64,000 nt of DNA from Tetrastigma voinierianum (lineage: Eukaryota; Streptophyta; Magnoliopsida; Vitales; Vitaceae): contig JAEQBH010004408.1 in assembly GCA_016808115.1 (NCBI GenBank), positions 275,047 to 339,046 of the forward strand, written 5' to 3'. Position 1 is the stretch's first letter; the number at the start of each line of letters is the position of its first letter. Position numbers and translations under genes: made by a program. The notes under the pieces were generated by a model. That model saw nothing but the letters and a program-made list of their open reading frames with translations, was not told where the DNA came from and did no database searches. This document shows, piece by piece, positions 1 through 10,970 of this stretch.

Positions 1-276
1 CTGCACCATTGTAATCAAAGGTGGCTTTAACTCAAAATTATTTACTTATACAGTCAGTCTTCACAAGAAAGTATTCATCTCAATAGCCGCCTCCAAAAAA
101 ATCCTCCATAGTCATTTGCCTCAGGCCTCCTGCTACCCTTCTTCTAGAATAGGTTGCATCCTTTTCTCCAAGCCTCGCCATAGTTGTTAGATTCAACACC
201 CATTACTTTCCTCATATTTCAATGTTCTTCCGCTTTTGTGTCCAGCGCTAGCTCGCTTATCGGGTTTTCTATGCAT
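1..276 (-). pseudogene. Start of Athila-type gag, element X-minus (partial)
   Basis: Read on the minus strand, an ATG at 276-274 opens a reading frame beginning MHRKPDKRASAGHKSGRT. It stops after about 27 codons. Further stops and frame changes follow, but near the window edge (about 1-45) a clean stretch VNNFELKPPLITMVQ appears. A segment of this type lies near the start of gag in plant Athila-type Ty3/gypsy elements (family knowledge). Gag is the nucleocapsid precursor that packages the element RNA in cytoplasmic particles. The fragment lies directly downstream of the primer-binding region at 493-688 on the same strand, which supports the reading. The gene runs off the left edge. Its early stop makes it a relic. 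A 3' splice-like pyrimidine tract plus CAG sits just before the ATG. Confidence 0.62.
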
Positions 277-492
277 GTAAAATCTTCCTGAAATATAAAC
301 ACACTAAGATCAAATGAAATATGTGGAAAACAACTATATTCAATTTGCTCATAAGATATTTCGCAGTCTAATCGCCTACACAAAGCTTAAAACTATTTTT
401 GTAATTTTTCTGAAATTTTGATAAAATAGAGAAAATGTCCAAATTAGTAATTCTCTCTTTGGCTGGAATATTGATATTTAGATTCTCTTTCC
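277..492 (-). other. Untranslated leader of element X-minus
   Basis: AT-rich leader between the primer-binding repeats and the gag start. I see no coding signal or known RNA motif in it. Confidence 0.5.
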
Positions 493-688
493 GATCACCT
501 GCAACGATGCAAAAAACTAACTAAAGTCCCCGACAATGGCGCCAAAAACTTACTAAAGTCCCTGGCAACGGCGCCAAAAACTTGATTGATTTTTTAACAT
601 AGACAAAAAATAACTGGATCTTGAAATTGTTGTTTGGACAAATTGACATTGCTATCAAGAACTAAAACAATCCTCGCCAACGACACTA
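493..688 (-). promoter_or_regulatory. tRNA-Asp-type primer-binding site with tandem look-alike copies
   Basis: On the minus strand TGGCGCCGTTGCCAGGGAC (576-558) is complementary, with one mismatch, to the 3' end of plant tRNA-Asp, the usual primer of Athila-type elements. Three further diverged copies of the same unit are present: 688-668 (AGTGTCGTTGGCGAGGATTG), 544-527 (TGGCGCCATTGTCGGGGA) and 511-493 (TGCATCGTTGCAGGTGATC). Each follows AGTTTTT or AGTTTTTT. The two central units are spaced about 32 bp apart. The copy at 688-668 directly follows the likely LTR end at 695, so it may be the original site. Confidence 0.75.
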
Positions 689-2070
689 AAAACTTGTTGA
701 GACCCAAGATAACAAATATGTGCTCGCTTTCAGACGAAGGTTTTATTTGAAAATGTGTTTTGGCCCAGTTCACCGCAAGGCAATGTATCGCATAAGTAAT
801 AAAAGTGGATTTAAGTCCAGATATCGTTCCCACAAGGATTGATGAAAAATCAAAAGATCAATTACCTCATCTACTCAAGATCCTTACTATTTGAACTCCA
901 AAATTTAAAAAGATTTGGTTTTAAAATAAAAGAATTGTAAAAACTAATTAAAATTCTATAACTATATATGAAGAATTCAAAATAATTGGATTAGAAAGTT
1001 CACTAGGTAAGTAACACTGGGAAATACTTCAATGTACAATTATCAATTTTCGCATCATTTTATAACATGGTTCAACCATGAGTTTGAAATCTGAACTTGT
1101 CAAAGATGCAAGGTAAGCATATAGTTCGATCTTCCACACACTATACATTTCGCGCACTAGAGTTTGTTCCTTTTAGACACATGAGTCTAATCAGTTACTT
1201 GTTATATATAATCATCTTTCTAAAATCTGGGTATTTTTCCTTCTCAATACTTCACACACAAATCTTAGAACTAAAGAATTTCACTCTATATGATAATACA
1301 AGCCTTCCCAATCGCATTGGTATCTCATCCATTGAATCTGACAAAATTCTCTATCTCCTTGATTAGATCTCTGCTAACACGGGATCAAGATCCTTTCATC
1401 AAAAAAAGGAGAAACCTCTTATCAACTAAATTAATATATCATCCAACTAATCCTCACACCATGAGTCAATCAGTGATTTATCGAAGTAGTCATTCAGAGT
1501 TCATTAGTTTCTTAATATTAGTATAACATACCCCCAAGTAATTACTTCGTACTCTCAGAATTCTCCAACTCTGTGTCAATTGGAGGGCCTCCTGGAAATC
1601 AGAGTAAGATACAGTCCTCTTCTAGGTACACACTACTAATATTCTGAACAAGTAATTTCAAGAACAATCCCAGTCAAATAAATTTAAGATTTCGAACTAT
1701 GACATTCTTTCAAGTTATGCAGGAAACAATTAATTAACATTGATCAATTCCCAGAGGGAGCTCAGTCTTTTAAACTGGATTGCAAATAACAGTGACTAAC
1801 CGATGAAGTAAATTCACTGCGATTGCAAGCGAACTGAAATAAATAAACTCCAAAAAATTTCCAAATTCCATTCAAATCAGACAGTAATGAAAACTAAATT
1901 GTACAGTAAACCCAGCTCGAAACTTCTATCCAGATCACTACTCAATCCCAAGAATAACTAAGTAAAATGCTAAACTAAAAACAAAATTGACGAAAAGAAA
2001 TATAGAAAGCTGAAGCCTAGCTGCTCTAGAAGTTCCGTGTCATGGAAGACGCGCATTGCCCTAATGCTTC

Positions 2071-2078
2071 TATTTATA
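2071..2078 (-). promoter_or_regulatory. TATA box of X-minus LTR
   Basis: The minus strand reads CTATAAATAGAAGC here, a strong TATAAATA match just downstream of the palindrome array and upstream of the R/U5-like part. Confidence 0.6.
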
Positions 2079-2129
2079 GATTTTCAATGATGGGCCGCAC
2101 TTCGAGGTCAAATTGTTTGATCCAAAAAA

Positions 2130-2475
2130 TCCGCCCAAGAGGTTACTTTTCGTGACAATGGAAAATTAGGTCACGACATAGTTGTCATCTTGTTTCCAAA
2201 TTTCATCGCGGGCTTGCGCTATCGTGACATAATTTTGTGTTTTTTCTTGAATTATGTCGTGACAAACTTTGATAATGTCATGACATAGTTGTGCTGAAGT
2301 AGTCTTGTTCTTGTCACGACATTTCTTGGGTGCCTTGCAATTTGAATACTCGAATAGTATGTTGTGATAGAAAAGTTCTTTATCGCGACCAAGTTTCCTT
2401 CGCTGCGTTGATATTGTGTCGCTGACATGTACCCTCAGGTAGCGACAGCTTCTAGTCTTCGCTTATTTTATAAGT
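2130..2475. repeat. Palindrome array (TGTCGCGACA family), TATA-side part of X-minus
   Basis: Diverged copies of a 10-bp palindrome recur every few tens of bases, e.g. GGTCACGACATA, ATCGTGACATAA, TGTCGTGACAAA and TGTCATGACATAG. This is the TATA-proximal end of the X-minus array; the rest lies at 17,158-18,010. Confidence 0.7.
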
Positions 2476-2639
2476 TGCGATCGATTTAGTCCTAAACTCA
2501 TCTATTTTTAATTCATTTTTTTTTGGCATATTTTTAGAAGTTTATGAGTCATTTGAATGCTAAATTAGGGAATATTCACCAGCTTTGTGTTTTGCAGGTT
2601 TTGAATGCTAAAGTAGCATATCCAACAAGAAAAGAGGCA

Positions 2640-3610
2640 TACAATTAGCTATGACAGAAATGTCGCAACATAATTTCATAATGTCACAACATACCCTCAA
2701 TAGAACCAACAGAAGCTATGTCGCAACAAAGTTAAAGCTGAACTCAACGTTAAAAGTAAGCTCTGTCACAACCTTTCATAACTTTGTCGCGACACAAAAT
2801 GAGAAAGATTGAATGATAAATGTTGTGACAAATAAATGAAGGTTGCAACATAATGGCAATCAAAAGACAAGACTTTGTTGTGACAATGATTGAAAAGTTG
2901 TTGAACCACATTGTCACAATATTATTAGCTCTATCGCGACAATGATCAAGCAATGGCAGTAGAGTTTTGTTTCAAAATCAAATTTATGTCGCAATAATAA
3001 AAGCTGCAGAGTAAGAGATTTCTGTCACGACAAAAGAAAATTATGTGGCGATAGAAAATGGAAGAGCAATGAGACAAGCCAAGATAAGTTTGTCACGACA
3101 AAGATCAAGGAAGGAAATATGTTGTGACATCTTTAGAGTCTATCGCGACATAGAGTTCAGTTTCAACAGTGCAAGACAACAAGACTATGTCGCGCCAACA
3201 ACAACATGAAACTCAGAGAAACTCTGTCACGACAAAAGAGAATATTGTCATGACAAAGGTAGAGAAGAACCACAAAAAGAATGTTGCAACATAATAAAGA
3301 ATGTCGCGATGAAGTTGAAGAGCTGATGGCAAAAATATTTGTCACGAAAAAGAGATTTTATGTACCGACATTTTTCAAGAGCAGCAAAGAATGACAAGTT
3401 GGTTATAACAAAGTTTTTATGTCGCAACACAAGATACTTATGTCATGACAATTACTAGACAACTTCAACATAACTCTGTCACAACATTATCAAATTATGT
3501 CGCGACAGAATCCAAGAAGAAAGCACGAAACCATGTCGCGAAAGAAACTACAAGCCACGACAAAAGCAGGGGAACAAAGATGACAACTATGTTGCGACAA
3601 AGCAAACATT
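2640..3610. repeat. Dense palindrome array of X-plus LTR, about 29 units
   Basis: By eye I count about 29 sites related to TGTCGCGACA in roughly 970 bp, mean spacing about 33 bp. Intact cores occur as TTTGTCGCGACACA near 2,783 and TATGTCGCGACAGA near 3,497. Variants are TGTCACGACA, TGTCATGACA, TGTTGTGACA and TGTCGCAACA. Nearly all differ by C-to-T or G-to-A changes within the CGCG core. The spacers are AG-rich and not clearly repeated. The array lies in the U3 part, upstream of the promoter. Confidence 0.8.
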
Positions 3611-4326
3611 TGGGTAAGAATTTTTGGGGATCCATAATTTCAGCCTCAAAGTACGACCATCATTTGAAAATCAGCAACAAGCATCTAAGGCACCATACAA
3701 GAATCTCCGCGCCAAACTCAGAATCTCCGGTACCGAGACTTTTGTATATTATTTTGTTTAGTTTCTTTATTTCTTTTTGTCAATTTTGTTTTAGCTTAGC
3801 TTTTAGTTAGTTTTTCGTGGAATTCAACAAAGGAACTGTGTGAAGTCTTCGAAATGATTCATTGTAAAATTATCATTTTCATTATTGTTTGATTTTAATG
3901 GAATTTGGAAAATTTATGGAGTTCATTCATTTCTAGTTTGCTCGCAATTTCAGTGAATTTTCTTAATCAGTTAATCACTGACATTTGTGATCCAGTTTTG
4001 AAAGATTAAGCTCCCTTTGGGAATGGATCGACGTTGATTATTATTTTTCTACGCAAATTGGAAGAACGTCATAGTTAGAAATCTTGAATTTATTTAATTG
4101 GTGTTGTTCTTGAAATTAATTGTTCCAAATATTAGTAGCTTATACCTAGAAATGATTTAGATCTTGCTCATTTAAGAGGCCCTCCGAGGACACGTAGATG
4201 GAGATTCTCGAGAGTACGGAGCAATTACCGGGGCATGGATCGACTCAATATTATGGAACTAATGAACTCTGAAAGATTACTCAAATAGATCACTAATTTA
4301 CTCATGGTGTGAGGATAGTTGGATGA

Positions 4327-4331
4327 TGTAT
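4327..4331. repeat. Target-site duplication TGTAT, left side of A1
   Basis: TGTAT directly precedes the 5' LTR. The same five bases follow the 3' LTR at 16,341-16,345. Joining the flanks restores alignment with X-minus. Confidence 0.88.
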
Positions 4332-5114
4332 TGATTAGTGCTCAAAAAGTGCTATTTTGAGCCCTGTTTATAGCAGGTTTTGAGTACTTTTTGTGTACTA
4401 ATCAGAATAATTAACCCATTCAGTACATATCCCGACTATGCTATCAGATCGCATTTTATGGCAATTTTGCGCGCATGTTTCATTTATACAAAATTGTTGA
4501 GTCAATCCAAGTTAACGGCGAATTCGAGTCAAACTCAAAGACGCAAATCGCAGACCAGAAGGAGTTAAGAACAGAAGCGCGTTAAATCGTGAGCCACAGA
4601 AAATTTTCGTACTGCGGAAATTTTCGCAGTTGCACTGCTCATCCCGTGAAATTTCTATCCCCAAGCAAAGATCAGCCATGTCCGGGAGCATTTATGCTCA
4701 TTAAATGCCATTTCTTTCCAAAAGGGAAATTTATGTGGTTTATTTTAAAGCTACCGAAGATCCGGTTCTGTGAAATGACTATAGGTCACCCTCCCCAACG
4801 CGAGGAAAAGGACCCGAGAACTTCTCATTTACCATACGACCTCAAACCCAGTAGCCCAATGCTTCAAGGAGGTCTTTTTCTTATTTTATTTTCAGTTTCC
4901 AAACATTCACCTCCACTGTTTTTACAAAACCCTAAATCCAAAGTGAAATTCACCATTTTGAATCACTGCAAATCATTTTGTTCGAAGAAAACCCATCCCC
5001 AGAAACCGACCTTATAACCGCTTATACCGCGTTAGCTTTTCTACCTAAGAGTAAGAGTAGAACCCTAGGATATAAATCTTGTTGATTCCGCATAACTACT
5101 ATGGCATCGAATCA
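4332..5114 (+). mobile_element. 5' LTR of A1, internally deleted
   Basis: This copy is 783 bp against 1,349 bp for the 3' LTR. The missing block corresponds to about 15,310-15,900 and includes the TATA box at 15,481. The junction lies at about 4,655-4,675. The remaining parts align well with both other copies of the family. Confidence 0.85.
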
Positions 5115-5116
5115 AA

Positions 5117-5134
5117 TGGCGCATTCTGTGACGG
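5117..5134 (+). promoter_or_regulatory. Degenerate primer-binding site of A1
   Basis: TGGCGCATTCTGTGACGG begins two bases after the LTR end. The TGGCGC start fits tRNA primers used by plant gypsy elements of this group; the rest has drifted too far to name the tRNA. Confidence 0.5.
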
Positions 5135-5462
5135 GTAGCTCCAAGGCAAGTGAGAAGTCAAGAACTTGTGATCCTCATCACAAGTGTTGGTGAATTCAAT
5201 CTCTTTGCCTTTACTTATTTCCCCCAGTACCACTCGTTAGGTCGATTTAAATTTTTACACTGCCTAGATTTAATTTTCCTCTTATATTTATAGCTAATAA
5301 GAATCGCTTTAGGTGTAGCCCCGTTTGTTTTGTGTTTGTCTCGAAATGCTTCCACAGGAGTTTATGCAATCGCCACTAGGATAGAAACACATCGTGTAGT
5401 TAGAGAGGATCAACATCTGACAGAACAAGGCTTTCTGGGAAGTAAGCCCGAATAGTGCTCGA

Positions 5463-6654
5463 TGGAGCCTCCACCGAGGAGCAAAGAGAGCAACAGGTGT
5501 GCAAGGGAATGCTAATGCCTACAGGTCAATGAGGGACCATATACACCCACCAAGGGTGAGTGCACCCTCATGTATTGTACCTCCTGATGAGGATGTGGTT
5601 GTCAAGCCTTATCTAGTGTCCCTGCTCCCAACCTTCCATGGTATGGAAAATGAAAATCCATACACACAGATCCAAGATTTTGAGGAAGTTCGATGACCAT
5701 GAGGCGCACCGATATGGAATTGTTGAAGTTGAAAGCCTTCCCCTTAACCCTAAAAGACAAGGCCAAGATTTGGCTTAATTCTCTGACGCCAAGAACTATC
5801 ATGAATCAAGAACCCAAAGTGTGAGTTTCAAGAAAGTTCTTCAAGGCACATAGGACCAATACCTTGAAGAAAGCAGATTTATACATTTGCAAATTCATGA
5901 TAATGAGAAGTTCTACCAAGAAGCCGAGAGGTATACGAGACCATTAGTGTCCTAGTCCTCACCATGGCTTCGACATGGATGTCGGCAATTCTCTTCTATG
6001 ATGGGATGTCCCCCGCTATGAAGCAAATTGTTAGAAACCACAGCGGAGGGGACTCGAGTAAAAATCCCGAAGCCATGAATTTCTGAGATATGTAGCAGAG
6101 ACCTCTAAGGCATGGGATGAGCCTAACCTTAGGGAAGCATAAAGAATAAGGCCTGCATCCAGTTCAAGGGGAGGCATGTACTCACTCCCAGAAGACATGG
6201 AATTGAAGGCGAAGCTATCTACATTGGCTAGGAGGGTGGAAGAACTGGAAGGAAAAAGACTACATGAGGTACAAGCAAGTGACTAAAGTCCCTCTACAGG
6301 CCAAACTATGCTTCATCTGTCAATCAACTGAGCATAGGGGAGAGCAGTGTCCTACCATTCCAGCAGTAAGAGAGATGTTTTTTGATCAGGAAAATTTTGT
6401 TAGTCAAAGCAAACCACCACCCAATGCCCCATACAACAATACATACAACCCCAACTGGAGAAATCATCCTGGTCTTCTTGGAAGCTGCATCCTTCAAATT
6501 TCATGTCCCCTTAGTGCATGACAATAGAGTGGTTCCCCATCTCAACCACAGCCACCACCAACCTCATCTCCTGTTGAGCAAGCTATTGTATATTTGAGCA
6601 AGGTGGTAGGTGAGTTTGTGGAAGAGCAAAAGGGAAGCAATGTGCAATTGGCCC
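5463..6654 (+). pseudogene. gag of A1, N-terminal and zinc-knuckle part (broken)
   Basis: The likely start is the ATG at 5,463 (MEPPPRSKESN), followed by a frameshift near 5,513. The gag core then reads LVSLLPTFHGMENENPY at about 5,610-5,660 and LKAFPLTLKDKAKIWLNSL at about 5,728-5,785, both typical of plant Ty3/gypsy gag. Further in-frame blocks appear at about 5,835-6,060 (FFKAHRTNTLKKA; GMSPAMKQIVRNHSGG), with shifts between them. A CCHC zinc knuckle CFICQSTEHRGEQC at about 6,309-6,350 would bind the element RNA, followed by a YNNTYNPNWRNHPG segment. The product would form cytoplasmic particles. The gene is cut at 6,654 by LTR Z1 and resumes at 11,681. Stops and frameshifts make it a pseudogene. 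Confidence 0.85.
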
Positions 6655-8547
6655 TGTAACACCCCGAAATATACCCTAGTCGTTTTCGACATGTTTAAGG
6701 TATTTTGTAGGCATAATTTGAATTTTGCGTAATTTAAATGCAAACAATGGAAATTCGAAAACTCAAAATTTGTACAAGATACAAGGGCAAATTTTGTAAT
6801 TTTGGCAAAAGGATATGAAAGTCATAAGAGAAGAAGGAGCGGCTAAATTAGAAGCAAAGATAAGTTGATTTGCAAAAGAAAGGAATGAGACCTATGCAAC
6901 AAATAGAAAGATTGCTATAAAAAGAGTGGGAGATCAAAAATAGCTCATTTTTGTTTGGTCTCCAAAGGAGAGCAAACCGTGAAGAAGGGAAGAAGAGAGA
7001 AGAAGAGGAAGACGAAGGAGAAGCCAAGAAGAAAGGTAAGGATTTCTATGATTTTTTGTATGGATACATGTTTTAGGTCTTATGGAACAACCTTGGATAT
7101 AAGGATTTCTTGTTTGGCATTTGATCTTTCTAGGGTTTTGTTAGGATTTCATCCCAACCCTAGATTTCTTGAAAGTAGGGTTGGTAACACCCTAAATGAT
7201 ACAAGAAGAGTATGGAACTGCTTGGTGGTCGGATTCATGGTTTAATTTGCAAGTACGTAGTTTGGGTTTAGAACAAACCCTAACTAATCTTTATGTTTGG
7301 TTTATGTATGGGTTATGACCCATATTAGAGTTGTTTTGGGAGTAATTCATGAAAGGTTTTTGAAGTAAGATATGTATTGAAAGATTATTTGCGTAGAATA
7401 GAGGTTACAAGATGAATATGGAGTGGTTTTGATGTGTATATTGAGTATTGAGTTGGTTTGTGGAAATATATTGAAAAATGGGAGAAAAACCACCATTTCC
7501 TCGGGCACTCAGCTCTGTTCCACAAATAGTGTGGTACCGGGTACCATATTGAATTATCAACCTGCACGCAGACAAAAAAGCTCGCATCGGGTACCCAATG
7601 TTCTATTTTCGACTAGAATTAGTGTTTTGGCCATTACTTGGTACTTATCCTGATTTATGACTAAGTGGCTACAACTAGACTTCAAGGAGAACAAATCTCC
7701 TAATAGGGTATCTACAATTTCTCGACCTATTTGGCCTGCAAAGTCACCTGTGCTGGCTACTGCTCAAGCAAATTTCGTCCCGTTTTGAACATAGAGTAAT
7801 CCCTATTGTTTAGACATATCTTGAGTTTCGGTGCTCCGATTTGGGTGATTCCGGTTGGAGAATAACCCTTAGCACCTTAGATTCAAAGGAGTACAAAGAA
7901 ATAGTGTCAGGTATGGAGTTAAGACCCCTGAAAATGAATATTTCAAACTGTCCCTAGTGTAATATGGGCAAACTGACTAGTTTGTCATGAAAATGCCATA
8001 ACTTGAGTTTGGATGATTCAATTGGAATGATTCCAATTTCTAAGTAAAGTAGATTCATAGAGGAACAAGAATACATGAATGATGTGTGAATGCATAAGTG
8101 TCATACTGTACAAGTATATGAAATGCCATATGCAACAAGCATGAAACAGGAAAAATATAGGAAATGCAATATATATAGATGTGTTCATGAAACATGAATA
8201 TGATATGAAATATGAAAACGAACTGAAACATGAACATGAACATGAAAGGAAATGTCAGAACACATATCGTGGTTGTTATATATGATTATTATCACATATA
8301 ACCAAAAAGATAACAAATGATATGAAATACATGAATGAACAAGTGATACAATTAAGAAGGCTATGAATAGATAAAGACTGGTAGATTCTACATAAATGAT
8401 AAGGCGAAGACGTAATGTATTAAGATAAGTTATGAGTTCTTAAAGACATGATAGTACTACTCACCTAGGACCAATAATGAACGGTGCGGACGTTCGGACA
8501 AGTGCTTCCCCGGGCACTTCATAGTGCTATGGCACTTCGCGCATGCA

Positions 8548-9836
8548 GGATTAGTTAAAAGCGCTATTCAACCTGCTTATTTAATGTTTTGAGAGCACTT
8601 TTGTGTACTAATCGTGAATTAACTCGATTTGGTAATATTGTTGTCCCCGCCAAGCTTATTCACCGGATGGTATTTCAGGGCTAATTTTTAGTTTTTATGA
8701 TAACAAGCCAAAATTATCGAGTCAATCCAAACACGAAGAACCCGAGAGTCAACTCATCGCTGCATCAATCCCGTAAGCGAAAGAAGAAAAGTAGAAGAAA
8801 TGGAGCATTGCAGAATGCTTTTCCCGCTGCATCATCATCCGCAAGACTATTCACCCCTTCCAGCCACCTCGCTCAAACTTCCCGCACTTGATCGCGGACC
8901 TTTTGTTGCATTTTTTTTTTATTTTTCCATTTTATCCTGTAATAGCTTTTGGTTTTTGGTTTTTTTTGTACTTCCTCGTCTGAGCGCATATAAGCTCGCC
9001 AAGCTATTGTAAAAATCGATCCATCAATCAATAAAATTCACGGGAAGCTTTTAGCTTTCTCGCTTCTTCTCTTCTGCTTCACTTTATTTCATTTTCTTTT
9101 CCATTTTCCGGGTACAAACACCTCCGATATGACAACCTGAGGATGAGCGACTAAAACCCCGCTCAAGACAAAAGGCTATCGGGTGCTTGATCCCGAGCAT
9201 GTGACGAGGAGTCCCCGCCACGCAGTACTCACCGCCGTCTCAGGTTCTCCTTAACTCTAGGTTTAGATCCCTTCGATTCATGTCAATGGTCGGTGATTGC
9301 AATCTTTAGTGCTCACTGACGCTTACATTGGGATTCGTGATGTTCATTAGTTATCATTTATTACCCATTGTAATGTGAGTCAAGGAGACTGCTTGAACCC
9401 GATTGAGAACATTAACTAGAGGCTGCCATTAAAGAAATTTAATAGTGGTTATTTTTATACCTACATGAAGATCCAAATGTGGAGATGATTATACGTCATC
9501 CTCCCCAATCATGAGAGAAATGACCGAAACCCTCAAAGCTATTCTTAGGATCCTAATCCCAATATCTCCGATATCAATAGATATCTTTATTATTTTTTTT
9601 TTATTTTACTTCGCTTATTTCCGCCACCATCAAACCCCCACTGTTTTTACAAAAATCTTAAATCCAAAGTGAAAATTCACCATTTTGAATCACTGTAAAT
9701 TATTTTGTACGAAGAAAACCCATCCCTGTGTTCAACCCTAGAGCCACTATACTGCAGTAGCTCTGCTACTACAAATAGGAGGAAATTTTAGATATAAATT
9801 TGAGCGGATTCCGTACACCCATCGTGCACCGAATCG
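8548..9836 (+). mobile_element. LTR B: solo LTR of the A1 family inside Z1
   Basis: About 1,289 bp aligning with the A1 3' LTR from its start (GATTAGTTAAAAGCGC, ACTTTTGTGTACTAATC) to its end (CACCGAATCG). It keeps the block that A1's 5' LTR has lost. TATA-like CATATAAG lies at 8,988-8,995 and AATAAAA at 9,030-9,036, a plausible polyadenylation signal. The terminal TG and CA have drifted to GG and CG. No target duplication is visible. Confidence 0.75.
8988..8995 (+). promoter_or_regulatory. TATA box of LTR B
   Basis: CATATAAG in the position equivalent to TATATAAG of the A1 3' LTR (15,481). Confidence 0.5.
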
Positions 9837-10506
9837 CTGGGCAGACGCTCGACATCTAAGGCTTCTAAGACTCCGCCAGCGGTTACTGACTTCATACGTG
9901 CGTGCACGTCTTAATCGATGCTTCACCCGCAATGCTACTGACTTCGTTGAGCGCAGGGCGTGCACGTATCTGCTCAAGATCGCATTCATACCTTGCTCTT
10001 GGTGTACCGCGGTCCATCTCATATCCATGGTTCCCAATCTGTAGACTAATTATAGATACGTGAAGGTGTAGACGTTGACAATACACTTATAAAAGTACAT
10101 GAATAAGACCCAAGATGCTTATATTAACAGATTTATCAAATTCGTACCATATGTTCCGATTTGTATAATAAAGCCATGGAACATAAACCATGTAAATTTG
10201 AATAATGAACAATAAGAGAGAAGGATTCAATTACTCAACAGACTCATTTCGTATTCTATATAATATACTCACGAGAGGTGTAAGAATTATGTTAAAAGTC
10301 ATATATACGGTAACAATTATAAATGATATGAATGTGAACATGACTCGAAACCAAGAAAGTCAGAAACATGTAAAAGAGACGACCGATAATTTTGACATGA
10401 ATATGTATAAGTCTGAATATGAATCTGATATAAGTACAAATATGTGCCCTTCGGGAGAAATGAACCAATATGAACCTACAAAATTTTAACAAGAATAAGT
10501 CCCTAA
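9837..10506 (+). other. Z1 LTR, middle part after LTR B
   Basis: Continuation of Z1. Nothing coding is supported. 10,080-10,500 is AT-rich and leads into the minisatellite. Confidence 0.5.
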
Positions 10507-10970
10507 TATATATAAGATCCGTTAGACAAGATATGTCTGTGATACAAGTATAAGATCCAAATACATGAATAAGGTCTGCGGATACAACTATAAGATCCGT
10601 AGCGACAAGTATATCTCAATACAAGTATAAGATCCAAATACAAGAATAAGCCAATACAACTATAAGATCCGTAAGATATATATGCCCATAATACAAGTAT
10701 AAGATCCGTAAGACAAGGATATGCTCAATACAAGTATGGGATCCGTGAAGACAAGTATATGTCTGCATATAAGTATAAGATCCGAAATACAAGAATAAGC
10801 TCCGTGAATACAAGTATAAGATCCGTAAGACAAGTATATGCTCATAACACAAATTATAAGATCTTAAAATACAAGAATAAGCTCCTGTAATGCAAGTATA
10901 AGATTCGTAAAGATTGCTGATAGGCCCGTAGCAAGTATAAGATACAAAGTACAAGTATAAGTTTTGTAGT
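10507..10970 (+). repeat. Imperfect minisatellite in Z1 (ATAAGATCCGT units)
   Basis: About twelve diverged repeats of a core ACAAGTATAAGATCCGTA, alternating with ACAAGTATATGCTC or ACAAGAATAAGCTC. Unit spacing is about 35-40 bp. The array lies in the 3' half of the LTR. Antisense reading frames through it (tyrosine-rich) are by-products of the repeat. Confidence 0.75.

Noticed and set aside
558..576. A tRNA-Asp gene, because of the match to its 3' end
   Set aside because: Only the last 17-19 bases match and no cloverleaf precedes them. Position after an LTR end makes it a primer-binding site.
2640..3610. CRISPR array
   Set aside because: Repeats are 10-bp palindromes with variable spacing and unrelated spacers in a plant LTR, with no cas genes nearby.
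4589..5017. 142-residue open frame in the A1 5' LTR
   Set aside because: It spans the LTR deletion junction, is broken in LTR B and the 3' LTR, and has no recognisable domain.
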